Source of the DNA: Xanthomonas euvesicatoria pv. euvesicatoria
GTDB taxonomy: Bacteria > Pseudomonadota > Gammaproteobacteria > Xanthomonadales > Xanthomonadaceae
DNA: 54,074 nucleotides
Assembly: GCF_020880415.1 (NCBI RefSeq)
Contig: NZ_JAJIUJ010000048.1
Coordinates: 1 to 54,074 of the forward strand
Direction: 5' to 3'
Shown here: positions 1 through 10,915 of the stretch, piece by piece
How the letters are laid out: each line of letters starts with the position of its first letter
How positions within the stretch are numbered: position 1 is the first letter of the stretch
Notes under the pieces: generated by a model
Databases searched by the model: none
Seen by the model: only the letters and a program-made list of their open reading frames with translations
Told to the model about the DNA's origin: nothing
Program-made: the position numbers and the translations under genes

Positions 1-109
1 CTCGGTTCACCACGTTTCAGAATGGCTATTGGCAGGTTGCCCGCTCAATAGCGGCTCCCAGCAGCGCACCGCAGCGCATTCCTGGGCACGCTCGATCAGG
101 CACAGACGC

Positions 110-793
110 TCAGCGCAGCGACTTGATGGTCAGGTCCAGCGCATCCTGGCCCTTTTCCTTCTGCAGCAGGCGCGCCGGGACCGGCAGATCCTTGACCACC
201 CACGCAATCAATTCCTTGTCGCCGTCCACGCGCGAGACCTTGGTGGCCTGCTCCTGCTTGCCGTTGACGGTGATGGTTTCCTTGCCGACCACCTTATAGC
301 TCATCGGCTTGATGCGGCCTTCGTCCACCATGCGGTAGTTCAGTGGTTTGCCGGCGGCCAGATCGCGCGTGATGGCCAGGTTGATCAGCAGCGCGTCCAT
401 GTCGCCGGGCTGCAGTTTCACCGGCCCGCGGCGGTCCGGCTTGATGTCGCCGCCCCAGGTCGCCTGACTGGTCTTCCAGTCGTAGTTGGCGGTGACATTA
501 CGGCGCTTGACCATCATCGACGAGGTGTCGTTGCTGCTGACCGGACGCAGTTGGCCATTTGCTTCTTCGAACACCGTGCTCTGGGTCAGGTTGGCCAGCT
601 GGTTCTGGATGGTCAGCGTGTAGCGCCACTGGTTGGCGCCGGCAGCGGCCAGGGTCATGGTGCCATTGGCTTGCATGCCCATGTAGTTGGCCGAGTAGTC
701 GGCCTGGAATGGCTGCATGGCCAAGGCAGGCAGACTGGCCAGGGCCAATGCGGCGGCGGCAACGATGGCGCTGGGACGGGGGAGGGTTTTCAT
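110..793 (-). CDS. DUF3108 domain envelope protein (downstream copy)
   Basis: This 227-residue protein has a clear Sec signal peptide: a basic start, a hydrophobic Ala/Leu core and a probable cut after LPALA near residue 25. The rest resembles DUF3108, a beta-rich family of exported proteins of unknown function. It shares its scheme with the upstream gene: a Q-F-x-A-x-Y motif at the mature start, a STVF motif, a central Y-x-W...W-x-G-D stretch and a C-terminal PARLLQ/K motif. Start codons and spacing (3 bp after the upstream stop) show co-transcription with it. Location is probably periplasmic. The family is recognised by pattern only and no reaction is known. Confidence 0.8.
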   Translation of the reverse strand: MKTLPRPSAIVAAAALALASLPALAMQPFQADYSANYMGMQANGTMTLAAAGANQWRYTLTIQNQLANLTQSTVFEEANGQLRPVSSNDTSSMMVKRRNVTANYDWKTSQATWGGDIKPDRRGPVKLQPGDMDALLINLAITRDLAAGKPLNYRMVDEGRIKPMSYKVVGKETITVNGKQEQATKVSRVDGDKELIAWVVKDLPVPARLLQKEKGQDALDLTIKSLR

Positions 794-796
794 CGA

Positions 797-1624
797 TCAG
801 GCTCCTTGGTATTCGACCAGGCGTAGATCGACCTGATCCTCACCTTTGTCACGTTGGAGGATGCGCACCGGGGTGGGGACCCCGTTGGCGATCCAGAGGA
901 TGGTTTCGTTGTCGCCACCGTTGACGCGGTACACGCGCAACGCGTCGTAGCTCAGATCGCCCACCTGCACCACCTCGGTGGCGTCGGCTGCGCGGTAGTC
1001 GTATTTGCGCACCTTGCCTACGTCGACATAGCGATAGCTGAGGTTGCGCCCGGGTTGCGCGTCGCGCATCAGCGACAGGTTCAGCGACAACGCGCTTTGG
1101 TCGCCGTGCTGCAAGGGGATCGGCTGCTGGCGATCTTCCTTCAGATCACCGTTCCACTGCGCTGTGCCGGCCTGCCAGTTGTAGACGCCGGTGACCTTCT
1201 TGCCGAAGAACACTGCCTTGCGCACCGTGCTCTGGCTTAGCGGCACATATGTGTCGCCGTCCACGCGGAACACCGTGCTCTGCTCCAGGTTCAGGCCCAG
1301 GATGCTGGCGAAGCCCTTGCGGCCACGCACCGACATGTCGATGCGCCACTGGCTACCCTCGCCGTGGCTGACCTGCATGGTGGCATCGCCTGCTTCCTTG
1401 CCACGGTAGAACGCCTGGTAGGTCGCCACGAACGGTTCCAGTGGCGGCGGTGTCCAGGTGCTGGCGGGCAGGGCTGCGGGCGGTGTCGGCGCGGCGCCTG
1501 GAGTTGTGACCGGAACGGGCGCCGCTGGCACAGGCGCGGCGGGCGCCTGCTGCGCACGGCCGGGGCCGGCCTCGGTCAGCAAGGCGACAGTTAACAGCGC
1601 GGCGGCGATCGGGATGACGTTCAT
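797..1624 (-). CDS. DUF3108 domain envelope protein (upstream copy)
   Basis: A paralogue of the following gene, about 275 residues from the ATG at 1624. That start gives a good signal peptide (MNVIPIAAALLTVALL, cut near GRAQ); the frame stays open 22 codons further up, but those residues are Arg/Ser-rich and do not look like a leader. A Pro/Ala-rich linker of about 45 residues follows the signal peptide and precedes the DUF3108 domain. It lies in a minus-strand run with purN (67 bp upstream). A role in the envelope is inferred from export only. The two tandem copies suggest duplication within the operon. Confidence 0.8.
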   Translation of the reverse strand: MNVIPIAAALLTVALLTEAGPGRAQQAPAAPVPAAPVPVTTPGAAPTPPAALPASTWTPPPLEPFVATYQAFYRGKEAGDATMQVSHGEGSQWRIDMSVRGRKGFASILGLNLEQSTVFRVDGDTYVPLSQSTVRKAVFFGKKVTGVYNWQAGTAQWNGDLKEDRQQPIPLQHGDQSALSLNLSLMRDAQPGRNLSYRYVDVGKVRKYDYRAADATEVVQVGDLSYDALRVYRVNGGDNETILWIANGVPTPVRILQRDKGEDQVDLRLVEYQGA

Positions 1625-1690
1625 GCGCTGGTGGCGGGCACGGAGGCCGCAAGGATGTCCGAGACGGGATGAGGGGGATGTCTTCCGCAT

Positions 1691-2359
1691 TCAGGCGAGT
1701 GCGGTGTTTGCGGACTCTAGTCGCAGTGGCGTAAACAGGCACTGACCGTCGATAAGTACGGTGTCGCCGTGCACCGCGACGCGGCCACTGGCAAGCAGCT
1801 CCAGCGTGGCCAGGAGCAGCGGGTGCTCGCGCGCCAGCACCCGCGTGGCCAGTTGTTCGGCACTGTCTCCGGGCAGGACCGGCACGCGTGCCTGCGCGAT
1901 CACCGCGCCGGCATCTAGCTCCGGCACCACCAGATGCACGCTGGCGCCATGCTCTGCATCGCCGGCTTCCAGCGCGCGCGCGTGCGTGTGCAGGCCGCGG
2001 TATTTGGGTAGCAGCGAGGGGTGGATGTTGAGCATGCGCCCGGCGAAACGGCGCACCAACGGCTCACCCAGGATGCGCATATAGCCGGCGCAGATCACCC
2101 AGTCCGGCTGCGTGGCGGCGATGGCATCGCCCAGCGCGGCATCGAAGGCGGCGCGGTCGGCGAAATCGCGCGGGCTGGCGCACCAGCGACGCGCCGGCTC
2201 GACTTTCTGCAAGGCCGGCGCCTGCGGGCGATCGGAAAATACGCCGACCACCTCGGCATGCAGGCGTCCGCTGGCGATCGCATCGACAATGGCCTGCAGA
2301 TTGCTGCCGCGGCCGGAGGCCAGCACGGCCAGGCGCAATGGGGCCTCAGGTGCGGGCAT
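1691..2359 (-). CDS. purN: Phosphoribosylglycinamide formyltransferase PurN
   Basis: Transfers a formyl group from 10-formyltetrahydrofolate to GAR, the third step of purine synthesis, in the cytoplasm. The 222 residues carry the family signatures: an N-terminal nucleotide-binding L-A-S-G-R-G-S-N-L-Q, the catalytic N-I-H-P-S-L-L-P-K-Y-R-G-L-H segment with its Asn and His, and the later G-A-S-V-H-L-V strand. Length is close to the E. coli enzyme (212). It belongs to the same minus-strand run as purM, the usual partner, but here a small membrane protein gene sits between the two. Confidence 0.95.
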   Translation of the reverse strand: MPAPEAPLRLAVLASGRGSNLQAIVDAIASGRLHAEVVGVFSDRPQAPALQKVEPARRWCASPRDFADRAAFDAALGDAIAATQPDWVICAGYMRILGEPLVRRFAGRMLNIHPSLLPKYRGLHTHARALEAGDAEHGASVHLVVPELDAGAVIAQARVPVLPGDSAEQLATRVLAREHPLLLATLELLASGRVAVHGDTVLIDGQCLFTPLRLESANTALA

Positions 2360-2382
2360 TGGAGAGTAGGCTCACAAACGTC

Positions 2383-2853
2383 TCAAACCGCAGCGTTGCC
2401 GGCACCGAACAGAGCCTTCACCTGCGGACGCAGCAGCACCACCAGCGTAAACACACCGACGACGGTGCCGAACGGCATGAACGAGCAGGAGATGCCGGCC
2501 ACGATCAGGCACAACAGATGCCGCCTGCGCTGGGCGATGCAACGGCCGGCATAGGCGATGAACCCTGCCAGCGTCAGGCCGCAGCAGATGAACGCTGCCG
2601 CGAACACCACGAAAAACCAGCCGAACCAGCGCGGGTCCATTGGCGGCGCGTCCGGGCTGGTGCTCTCCATGGGCAGATGGCCAGTCACGATGGCAAGGCC
2701 CATGAACAGATGGATCAATGGAAACAACGAAAACAACCCGGTGATGCCGGCCAGCACGTAGTGGAAGATCGACAGCAGCTTGAGCTGCTGCAGATCTTCG
2801 GCGCTGGCAGCGGCAGTGGCAGTGGAAGGGCTGGCGATCGGGGACGCGTCCAT
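2383..2853 (-). CDS. Small four-helix membrane protein between purM and purN
   Basis: A 156-residue protein that I cannot place in a named family. It has a short soluble Ser/Ala-rich N-terminus (about 20 residues), then roughly four hydrophobic segments: LLSIFHYVLAGITGLFSLFP, the LFMGLAIVTG region, WFFVVFAAAFICCGLTLAGF and LLCLIVAGISCSFMPFG running into a further stretch. It begins 12 bp after the purM stop and ends 23 bp before purN, so it is very probably transcribed with both. Nothing in it suggests purine chemistry. It may simply share the operon. Confidence 0.75.
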   Translation of the reverse strand: MDASPIASPSTATAAASAEDLQQLKLLSIFHYVLAGITGLFSLFPLIHLFMGLAIVTGHLPMESTSPDAPPMDPRWFGWFFVVFAAAFICCGLTLAGFIAYAGRCIAQRRRHLLCLIVAGISCSFMPFGTVVGVFTLVVLLRPQVKALFGAGNAAV

Positions 2854-2865
2854 GCAGGTCTTCTC

Positions 2866-3891
2866 TCAGCCAATCCGCACGCGCTCGTCGCCATGCGCCG
2901 GCACCACCTGGCCGATGCGCCAGTGCGCCAGCGACTGCGCATCCAGTGCCTGCTCCAGCGTGGCGGCCTGCTCGAGCGAGGCGATCAGCACGAAGCCGAT
3001 GCCGCAGTTGAAGGTGCGCCACATTTCGGCATCGGCCACCGCACCTTCGCGCTGCAGCCAGGCAAAGACCGGCGGCAGCGTCCAGGCGGTGGCGTCGATG
3101 TCCAGACCCAGGCCTTGGGGTATCACGCGGATGATGTTTTCGGTCAGGCCACCACCGGTGATATGCGCCATCGCGTGGATCGCTTCACCGTGCGACTTCA
3201 GCAGCGACAGCACCGGCTTGACGTAGAGCGCGGTCGGCGCCATCAGCGCATCGATCAGCTTGGTGCCATCGTCCAGCACATGTTCGGCCGGCGCGCCGGC
3301 ACGCTCGTAGATCTTGCGGATCAGCGAATAGCCGTTGGAATGCGGGCCGGAGGAGGCGATGCCGATCAGCACGTCGCCGTCGCGCACCTGCGCGCCATCC
3401 AGCAGCTGCGATTTTTCCACCGCGCCCACGGTGAAACCGGCCAGGTCGTATTCGCCCGGCGGGTACATGTCGGGCATTTCGGCAGTTTCGCCGCCGATCA
3501 GTGCGCAACCGGAGAGCTCGCAGCCACGCGCGATGCCGCCCACCACCGCCGCGGCGGTGTCCACATCCAGCTTGCCGGTGGCGAAGTAATCCAGGAAGAA
3601 CAGCGGCTCGGCGCCCTGCACCAGCACGTCGTTGACGCACATGCCGACCAGGTCGATGCCGATGGTGTCGTGCCGTCCCAATTGCTGAGCCAGCTTGAGC
3701 TTGGTGCCCACGCCGTCGGTGCCAGAGACCAGCACCGGCTCCTTGTACTTGCCGGACAGGTCGAACAGCGCGCCGAAGCCACCCAGGCCGCCCATGACCT
3801 CGGGCCGGAAGCTGCGCTTGACCAGCGGCTTGATGCGTTCGACCAATGCATTGCCGGCGTCGATGTCGACCCCTGCGTCGCGGTAGGTCAT
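2866..3891 (-). CDS. purM: Phosphoribosylformylglycinamidine cyclo-ligase PurM
   Basis: Closes the imidazole ring (FGAM to AIR) with ATP in purine synthesis. From the ATG at 3891 the protein is 341 residues and starts [11 protein letters not shown], the classic PurM N-terminus. An upstream ATG at 4005 would add 38 Pro/Ala-rich residues with no family match, so I reject it. Visible signatures include D-G-V-G-T-K-L-K, the G-G-E-T-A-E-M-P region, the [11 protein letters not shown] stretch and [10 protein letters not shown]. It heads the minus-strand purine run and is divergent from the DUF2066 gene. Confidence 0.95.
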   Translation of the reverse strand: MTYRDAGVDIDAGNALVERIKPLVKRSFRPEVMGGLGGFGALFDLSGKYKEPVLVSGTDGVGTKLKLAQQLGRHDTIGIDLVGMCVNDVLVQGAEPLFFLDYFATGKLDVDTAAAVVGGIARGCELSGCALIGGETAEMPDMYPPGEYDLAGFTVGAVEKSQLLDGAQVRDGDVLIGIASSGPHSNGYSLIRKIYERAGAPAEHVLDDGTKLIDALMAPTALYVKPVLSLLKSHGEAIHAMAHITGGGLTENIIRVIPQGLGLDIDATAWTLPPVFAWLQREGAVADAEMWRTFNCGIGFVLIASLEQAATLEQALDAQSLAHWRIGQVVPAHGDERVRIG

Positions 3892-4022
3892 GGGCGAGGG
3901 GCTGGAAGGCGTCTGGCTGGTCACGGGCGGGGGTGGCTCGGCGGTAAAGGCGGCGATTTTAGCAGCCACGTTGGCGCTAGCGCCCCCATTCGGGCAACAA
4001 TTCACCCGGATACGCTTATGTC

Positions 4023-5135
4023 ATGGAACCGTCGATGCGCCGCAGTCTCGCTTTCTTTCTCGCCCTCGTGGTCGCCATGCCCGTTGCTCCGGCCTTTGCG
4101 CAAGCAGATCTGCGCACCGAAGGCGACGTTGCCAAGGCGCAAAGTGCCTACGACGCCGAAGTGCCGGTCAATAGCCAGAGCGAATCCGATCGCCCCGGCG
4201 CACTGGCACGTGCGCTCGGCGCCGTGCTGGGCAAGGTCTCCGGCGACCGCGCCGTGATGAGCCGCCCCGGCGTTCCGCAGGCGCTGCGCAACGCGCCGAA
4301 CTACGTCGAACACTACGACTACCGCCAGGATCAGGGCACCTCGCGCACCGGCGCGCCGACCTTCCGTACGACCCTGGTGGCACGTTTCCGGCAATCGGAT
4401 GTGGATGGCCTGATCGCCGCGCTGGGCCTGCCGGTGTGGCCCTTGCCGCGGCCCAAGCCGGTGCTGTGGTTGGCCATCGACGATGGCAGCGGCCCACGCC
4501 TGGTTGGCGTGGCCCAGGCCAATGCCGCGCGCAGCGTGCTGGACCGTGCGATCGAACGCGGCTACCGCCTCGGGCTGCCGAGCGGCGCCGCCGCCGAGCA
4601 GGCGCTGGCTGGCGCGATCTGGCGCAAGGACACCGCCGCGGTGTCGCGCGCCTCGGCCAAGTACAGCCCACCGATGCAGTTGATCGGCAAGCTCTACCGC
4701 AACGCCGCCGGCTGGACTGCCGATTGGGTCTTTGTAGACAACGGCAATGTGCTGTCCAGCTGGACCAGCAGCGACGGCGATGCACGCCGCGCCATGGCGG
4801 CCGGCGCCGACGGCGCCGCCGATGCGCTGGTCAAGCGCTACGCCAAGCGGGTGGATTCGGGCGTTCCCGGTGTCTACCGCGTGGTGATCACCGGCATCGG
4901 TAGCGCCGACGACTACCTGCGCGTGTCGGCCGCGCTGCAGGGCGTCTCGGTGGTACGCAGCATCCGCCCGGTCAGCGCCAATGGCGACCGGATGGAACTG
5001 GACCTGGAATTGCTCACGGGTATTTCCGGCCTCAACCGTATGCTCGGCGACAACAGCCCGCTGGTCTCGGTCTCGGTACCGACCGAAGGCCCTATCATTC
5101 TCGAAAACGAGCACGCCGAGTACCGCCTGAAATGA
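4023..5135 (+). CDS. DUF2066 domain exported protein
   Basis: A 370-residue protein with a signal peptide (R-R-S-L-A-F-F-L-A-L-V-V-A-M-P, cut near AFAQ). Starts are possible at 4023 or at the second ATG, 4035; both keep the leader. The body fits DUF2066, a family of exported proteins of unknown activity in gammaproteobacteria. Its stop overlaps the start of the next gene by 4 bp (ATGA), so the two are translationally coupled, and the following hda is linked in the same way. No catalytic motif is evident. Confidence 0.8.
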   Translation: MEPSMRRSLAFFLALVVAMPVAPAFAQADLRTEGDVAKAQSAYDAEVPVNSQSESDRPGALARALGAVLGKVSGDRAVMSRPGVPQALRNAPNYVEHYDYRQDQGTSRTGAPTFRTTLVARFRQSDVDGLIAALGLPVWPLPRPKPVLWLAIDDGSGPRLVGVAQANAARSVLDRAIERGYRLGLPSGAAAEQALAGAIWRKDTAAVSRASAKYSPPMQLIGKLYRNAAGWTADWVFVDNGNVLSSWTSSDGDARRAMAAGADGAADALVKRYAKRVDSGVPGVYRVVITGIGSADDYLRVSAALQGVSVVRSIRPVSANGDRMELDLELLTGISGLNRMLGDNSPLVSVSVPTEGPIILENEHAEYRLK

Positions 5136-6298
5136 CTTTGACTCCCGAAGCCGAAATTGCCCTGTTCCTGCGTCGCCTCAAGTGGGCGGCGGTGATTGTC
5201 GGTGTGTTGTGGGTGGTCTCGCTGCTGGCGCCGATCCTGACCCCGTTCGTGCTGGCGCTGTTGCTGGCCTGGCTGGGCGACCCGCTGGTGGATCGCATCG
5301 AACGTGCCGGACGCTCGCGGAATGTCGCGGTGATGCTGGTCTTCGTGCTGGCGACGCTGCTGTTCGTGCTGGCGCTGATGATTCTGGTGCCGATGATCGA
5401 GCGCCAGATCATGACCTTGATCGATGCGCTGCCGCAGATGCGCAACTGGGCGATTGGCACGGCCATCCCGTGGCTGGAAGCCAAGACCGGCATGCAGCTG
5501 ATGGCCTGGCTGGATCCGGAGCGCTTGATCGACTGGATCCGCAGCCATTGGGAACAGGCCGGTGGCGCCGCCAAGACGCTCTTCGGCTACGTGTCGCGCT
5601 CGGGCTTTGCGATGGTGACCTGGGTGATCAACCTGGCGCTGCTGCCGATCCTGGCGTTCTACTTCCTGCGCGACTGGGATCGCCTGGTCGAACGCGTGGC
5701 TGCCGTCATCCCGCGCGCCTACATTGGTACCGTGAGTCGCCTGGCACAGGAATCCAACGACGTGCTCGGTGGCTTCATCCGTGGCCAGTTCCTGGTGATG
5801 CTGGCGCTGGGTGCGATTTACGCCACCGGTATGTCCATCATCGGGCTCAACCTGGGCCTGTTGATCGGCATCATCGCGGGCTTGATCAGCTTCATTCCGT
5901 ACCTGGGCGCGACCACAGGCATCGTGCTGGCGCTACTGGCAGCCATCGTGCAGGCGCAAGGGCTGGATCTGAAATTGCTGGTCGGCGTGGGTGTCGTGTT
6001 CACGGTGGGCCAGCTGCTGGAAAGCTACGTGCTCACGCCGCGTATCGTCGGCGACAAGATCGGCCTGCACCCGGTGGCGGTGATCTTCGCGGTGATGGCC
6101 GGCGGCCAGTTGTTCGGCTTTCTCGGGATGTTGCTGGCATTGCCGGTCGCGGCAGTGGCCAACGTGCTGTTGCGCTATGCGCATGAGCAGTACACGCGCA
6201 GCGATCTGTATGCGGGCGAGCGCGCCGGCATCGTGCTGCAGTCCACGCCCGAGCGCAGCGTGATCATCGACCCCAGCAAGGACCCGGACCGGTCGTGA
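5132..6298 (+). CDS. AI-2E/PerM family permease
   Basis: A 388-residue polytopic membrane protein of the PerM/YhhT (AI-2E transporter) superfamily. Two N-terminal helices (residues about 18-55) are followed by another near 65-90, a long amphipathic soluble stretch, and a C-terminal cluster of helices containing G-G-F-I-R-G-Q-F and the P-Y-L-G-A segment typical of the family. The C-terminal tail is charged. Substrates are unknown for most members, and the name reflects family membership rather than evidence for autoinducer export. It overlaps both neighbours by 4 bp; the order DUF2066-perM-hda implies one operon. Confidence 0.88.
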   Translation: MTLTPEAEIALFLRRLKWAAVIVGVLWVVSLLAPILTPFVLALLLAWLGDPLVDRIERAGRSRNVAVMLVFVLATLLFVLALMILVPMIERQIMTLIDALPQMRNWAIGTAIPWLEAKTGMQLMAWLDPERLIDWIRSHWEQAGGAAKTLFGYVSRSGFAMVTWVINLALLPILAFYFLRDWDRLVERVAAVIPRAYIGTVSRLAQESNDVLGGFIRGQFLVMLALGAIYATGMSIIGLNLGLLIGIIAGLISFIPYLGATTGIVLALLAAIVQAQGLDLKLLVGVGVVFTVGQLLESYVLTPRIVGDKIGLHPVAVIFAVMAGGQLFGFLGMLLALPVAAVANVLLRYAHEQYTRSDLYAGERAGIVLQSTPERSVIIDPSKDPDRS

Positions 6299-7002
6299 GT
6301 GTTCCGCAGTTGCCGCTGGCGTTGCGCGCGCCACCCGATCAGCGTTTCGACAGTTACATCGCCGCGCCCGACGGCCTGCTTGCGCAGTTGCAGGCGCTGG
6401 CTGCGGGGCATGTGAGCGATTGGTTGTATCTCTCCGGCCCCGCCGGCACCGGCAAGACGCATCTGGCGCTGTCGCTGTGCGCCGCCGCCGAGCAGGCCGG
6501 GCGCACTCCCGCGTATCTGCCGCTGCAGGCGGCCGCCGGCCGCTTGCGCGATGCGCTCGAAGCGCTGGAAGGCCGCGGCCTGGTCGCTCTGGATGGCGTG
6601 GAAAGCATCGCCGGCCGACGCGACGACGAAGTGGCGTTGTTCGATTTCCACAATCGCGCGCGCGCGGCCGGCATCACGCTGTTGTACACCGCGCGACAGA
6701 TGCCCGATGGGCTGGCGTTGGTGTTGCCGGACCTGCGTTCGCGGCTGTCGCAATGCATTCGGATCGGGTTGCCCGTGCTCGACGATGCGGCACGCGGGGC
6801 AGTACTGCGCGACCGCGCGCAGCGTCGCGGCCTGGCGCTGGACGAAGCGGCGATCGACTGGCTGCTGACCCACAGCGAGCGCGAACTGGCGGGGCTGGTG
6901 GCCTTGCTGGATCGTCTGGATCGCGAATCGTTGGCCGCAAAACGCCGCATCACCGTGCCATTTCTGCGGCGTGTGGTAGCGGGGATGCCGGGACCCGAAT
7001 AA
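6295..7002 (+). CDS. hda: DnaA regulatory inactivator Hda
   Basis: Hda binds the DNA-loaded beta clamp and stimulates ATP hydrolysis by DnaA, which prevents re-initiation. The 235-residue protein is a lone AAA+ domain like DnaA domain III: Walker A G-P-A-G-T-G-K-T at residues 48-55, a Walker-B-like L-V-A-L-D-G-V-E, and a C-terminal arginine-finger/sensor region. Near the N-terminus Q-L-P-L-A-L (residues 5-10) matches the clamp-binding motif. The start is GTG and overlaps the permease stop by 4 bp. It converges with murU, with about 90 bp and no strong terminator between them. Confidence 0.93.
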   Translation: MSVPQLPLALRAPPDQRFDSYIAAPDGLLAQLQALAAGHVSDWLYLSGPAGTGKTHLALSLCAAAEQAGRTPAYLPLQAAAGRLRDALEALEGRGLVALDGVESIAGRRDDEVALFDFHNRARAAGITLLYTARQMPDGLALVLPDLRSRLSQCIRIGLPVLDDAARGAVLRDRAQRRGLALDEAAIDWLLTHSERELAGLVALLDRLDRESLAAKRRITVPFLRRVVAGMPGPE

Positions 7003-7093
7003 CGCAGAAGCGAAGCGGGTCGCGGTGCAGTTGTGCCGTGTGTTGGATACGCTGCGGTGGATCGGCGGCAGGTAATGCCCACGCCCTGGCGCG

Positions 7094-8823
<1,730 letters not shown>

Positions 8824-8880
8824 GAAGAGAGAAGGCGTAGTGGAGTGATGGATAGACGCAGCAGAAACGCGTTGAAACGC

Positions 8881-9153
8881 TCAGCGCTTGCTGCCACTGA
8901 ACAACCGCAATAACGCCAGGATGGCAATCGCGCCGAGTAGCGCGCCAAGGAAACCGGCCGGCTCGCCCGCGCGGTACCACCCCATGTAGCGGCCAAACCA
9001 GCTGGCGACCACGGCACCGGCAATGCCCAGCACGATCGTCAGCAGGCAGCCCAGACGTTGGGTACCCGGCGTAATGAAACGCGCCAGCAGCCCAACCACA
9101 AAACCGACCAGCAGAATGTAGAGCCAGCTGTCGCTACCAAACAGATGATTCAT
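8881..9153 (-). CDS. GlsB/YeaQ/YmgE family small membrane protein
   Basis: A 90-residue, almost wholly hydrophobic protein with three predicted helices separated by Gly-rich turns. It shows the family pattern of G-x-x-x-G-L-L-A-R, a P-G segment, and G-x-x-G-A-x-x-x-x-x near the second helix. The family (also called transglycosylase-associated) is linked to stress and acid resistance in several bacteria without a known biochemical role. It ends with a short basic tail, S-G-S-K-R. It may be transcribed from the 508-bp non-coding stretch upstream. Confidence 0.85.
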   Translation of the reverse strand: MNHLFGSDSWLYILLVGFVVGLLARFITPGTQRLGCLLTIVLGIAGAVVASWFGRYMGWYRAGEPAGFLGALLGAIAILALLRLFSGSKR

Positions 9154-9455
9154 CGCAGCACCGAAGGTGGACGGGATCGGCAGACTAGCATTTCGGATGT
9201 CGCTGCCTCACGCAGCGAGCATTGGAGCGCGCGGGCCGATGCACTGCCTTCAGCATGACATGGTCATCGGCTCCTGCTACCAAGCGCTCATGGTTTCGGG
9301 CAGTGAATCCCGGGAAGTTGTCTTCCCGCGCAAAGAAGTCGTCTTTCGATAAACAAACCCCTGCGGGAACGCTTGCCGACTTGGGTGTGCAAAGAACGCC
9401 AGTTCTGCGCTGGGCAATGCGCGCCAGGCACGTCCCGAAGAAGAGCAACCGATCT

Positions 9456-9478
9456 CCCCTCTGCCAGCGGCAGAGGGG
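9456..9478. repeat. Palindromic repeat, CCCCTCT type
   Basis: A perfect 10-bp stem (CCCCTCTGCC / GGCAGAGGGG) with an AGC loop, followed by GATCGGGTAAGGATG. The layout resembles the hairpin at 26993-27015 (CCCCTCTCCC / GGGAGAGGGG, then a G-rich arm with GGGTGAGGG), so I group them in one intergenic repeat family. Confidence 0.6.
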
Positions 9479-9621
9479 ATCGGGTAAGGATGCGGTCCAG
9501 GCAGTACGTGGAGCCCGGCGGCCAGGTTGCGCCAGAAAGCCTGAGCGCCAAAGCGGGTCAGCCCGACGACCACGGCGCACCCGCTCATCCCCACTTAAAG
9601 CGCAGCCCCACCTTTCATGAA

Positions 9622-9650
9622 ATCGATGCGCGCCAACCGCACGCATCGAT
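9622..9650 (-). terminator. Possible terminator after the M20 pseudogene
   Basis: An inverted repeat, ATCGATGCG / CGCATCGAT, with an 11-nt loop, 12 bp beyond the pseudogene stop in its direction of reading. On the minus strand it is followed by only a short T run (ATTTC), so termination efficiency is uncertain. Confidence 0.35.
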
Positions 9651-9661
9651 GAAGCCACAAC

Positions 9662-10750
9662 TCAACAGCAACCATGCCCACCATGACGGGTGCCGCTATC
9701 GGCCGCCACCGGCGAGCCGCTGGTTTCGCCGCGCAGGCAGGCGGCGTGATGGTCGGCAATCACCTTCGAGACGCAGGCAGTCACGCGCTTGCCCATCGGG
9801 ATGTGCAGGAACTCGTTGGGGCCATGCGCATTGGAATGCGGGCCAAGCACGCCGGTGATCATGAACTGCGCGCCGGGAAACTTCTCGCCAAGCATGCCCA
9901 TGAACGGGATCGAGCCGCCTTCGCCCATGTACATCGCCGGCTTGTCGAAAAAAGCCTGGCTGGCGTCGTCGATCGCCTTCTCCAGCCATGGTGCCATCGC
10001 CGGTGCATTCCAGCCGGACGAGGCCTTTTCCAGCTCGAGCGTCACCTGCGCGCCATTGGGCGGGTCGCGCAGTAGTGCGGCCTTGAGCAACTCGCCGCAG
10101 GCCTTGCCGTCAGCCGTTGGCGGCAGTCGCAGCGACAGTTTCACCGCGGTCTGCGGACGCAGCACGTTGCCGGCCGACGCCAGCGGCGGCTTGCCATCCA
10201 CACCGGTAATCGACAGCGCCGGGCGCCAGGTGCGGTTCAACACCAATTCGGTGAGGTCCTCGTGCATCGGCACCAAGCCATCGACCATCGGGAACTTGTC
10301 GAAAATCGCGGTATCCAATGTGGCAGCGGCGGCCTTCGCTTGGGTCAGCCGCTCGGCGGGCACCTCCACATGCAGGCCATCGAGCAGGATGCGGCCGGTG
10401 GTTTCGTCTTCGATGCGGGACAGAAGCTGGCGCAGCAGGCGGAAGCTGGACGGCACCACGCCCGACGCATCGCCCGAGTGCACGCCTTCTTCCAGCACTT
10501 TGACCGTCAGGTTGCCGCCGGTCAGCCCGCGCAACGAAGTCGTGCACCACAGCTGTTCGTAATTGCCGCAGCCCGAGTCCAGGCACACCACCAGCGACGG
10601 CTTGCCGATGCGCTCGGCCAGATGGTCCACATAGGCCGGTAGATCGTAGCTGCCCGATTCCTCGCAGGCCTCGATCAACACCACGCAGCGCGCATGCGGC
10701 AGGCCCTGGTTGCGCAGTGCCAGAATCGCGGCGAGAGTAGCCGCACATTC
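9662..10750 (-). pseudogene. N-terminally truncated M20 family metallopeptidase
   Basis: The sequence encodes the C-terminal two thirds of an M20/M28-type dipeptidase: E-A-C-E-E-S-G-S-Y (the catalytic Glu pair), a central dimerisation domain, and a C-terminal H-S-N-A-H-G-P-N-E metal-binding segment, ending in a Gly/His/Cys tail. Homology-like sequence runs in frame back to about 10750 (the A-A-T-L-A-A-I-L-A-L region) and then becomes unrelated; a stop lies in frame near 10807. The first 120 or so residues, with the first metal-binding His-x-Asp, are missing. The only start inside is a GTG at 10684. A full-length enzyme of this type is about 460-490 residues. I read it as a decayed gene. Confidence 0.75.
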
Positions 10751-10915
10751 TACGCCCGCCTCGGGGGGTAGGTATTTCCCTACAAGGCGGCGCGCAGTTC
10801 ACCGGCTGTGTGAAAAGTTCGTTGGCGATAGGATTGCTGCATGTGGCGCGGGACACTGGCTCCGCCGGCAGGAATGCTGGCTAGGACCATCACCCAAGCC
10901 ACAAGGAGCGTTGCA

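Larger units (their letters stand above)
9154..9661. other. 508-bp non-coding stretch with two hairpins
   Basis: No plausible gene is visible here. The short open frames on both strands have no family resemblance, no ribosome-binding site and a biased amino-acid mix. The stretch contains a 10-bp stem hairpin (9456-9478) related to another repeat in this window, and a 9-bp inverted repeat at 9622-9650 just beyond the end of the M20 pseudogene. Presumably it carries the promoter of the GlsB-like gene. Confidence 0.6.

Noticed and set aside
2338..4257. A 639-codon plus-strand open frame over purM and its membrane-protein neighbour
   Set aside because: It crosses three real features in antisense and shows no domain.
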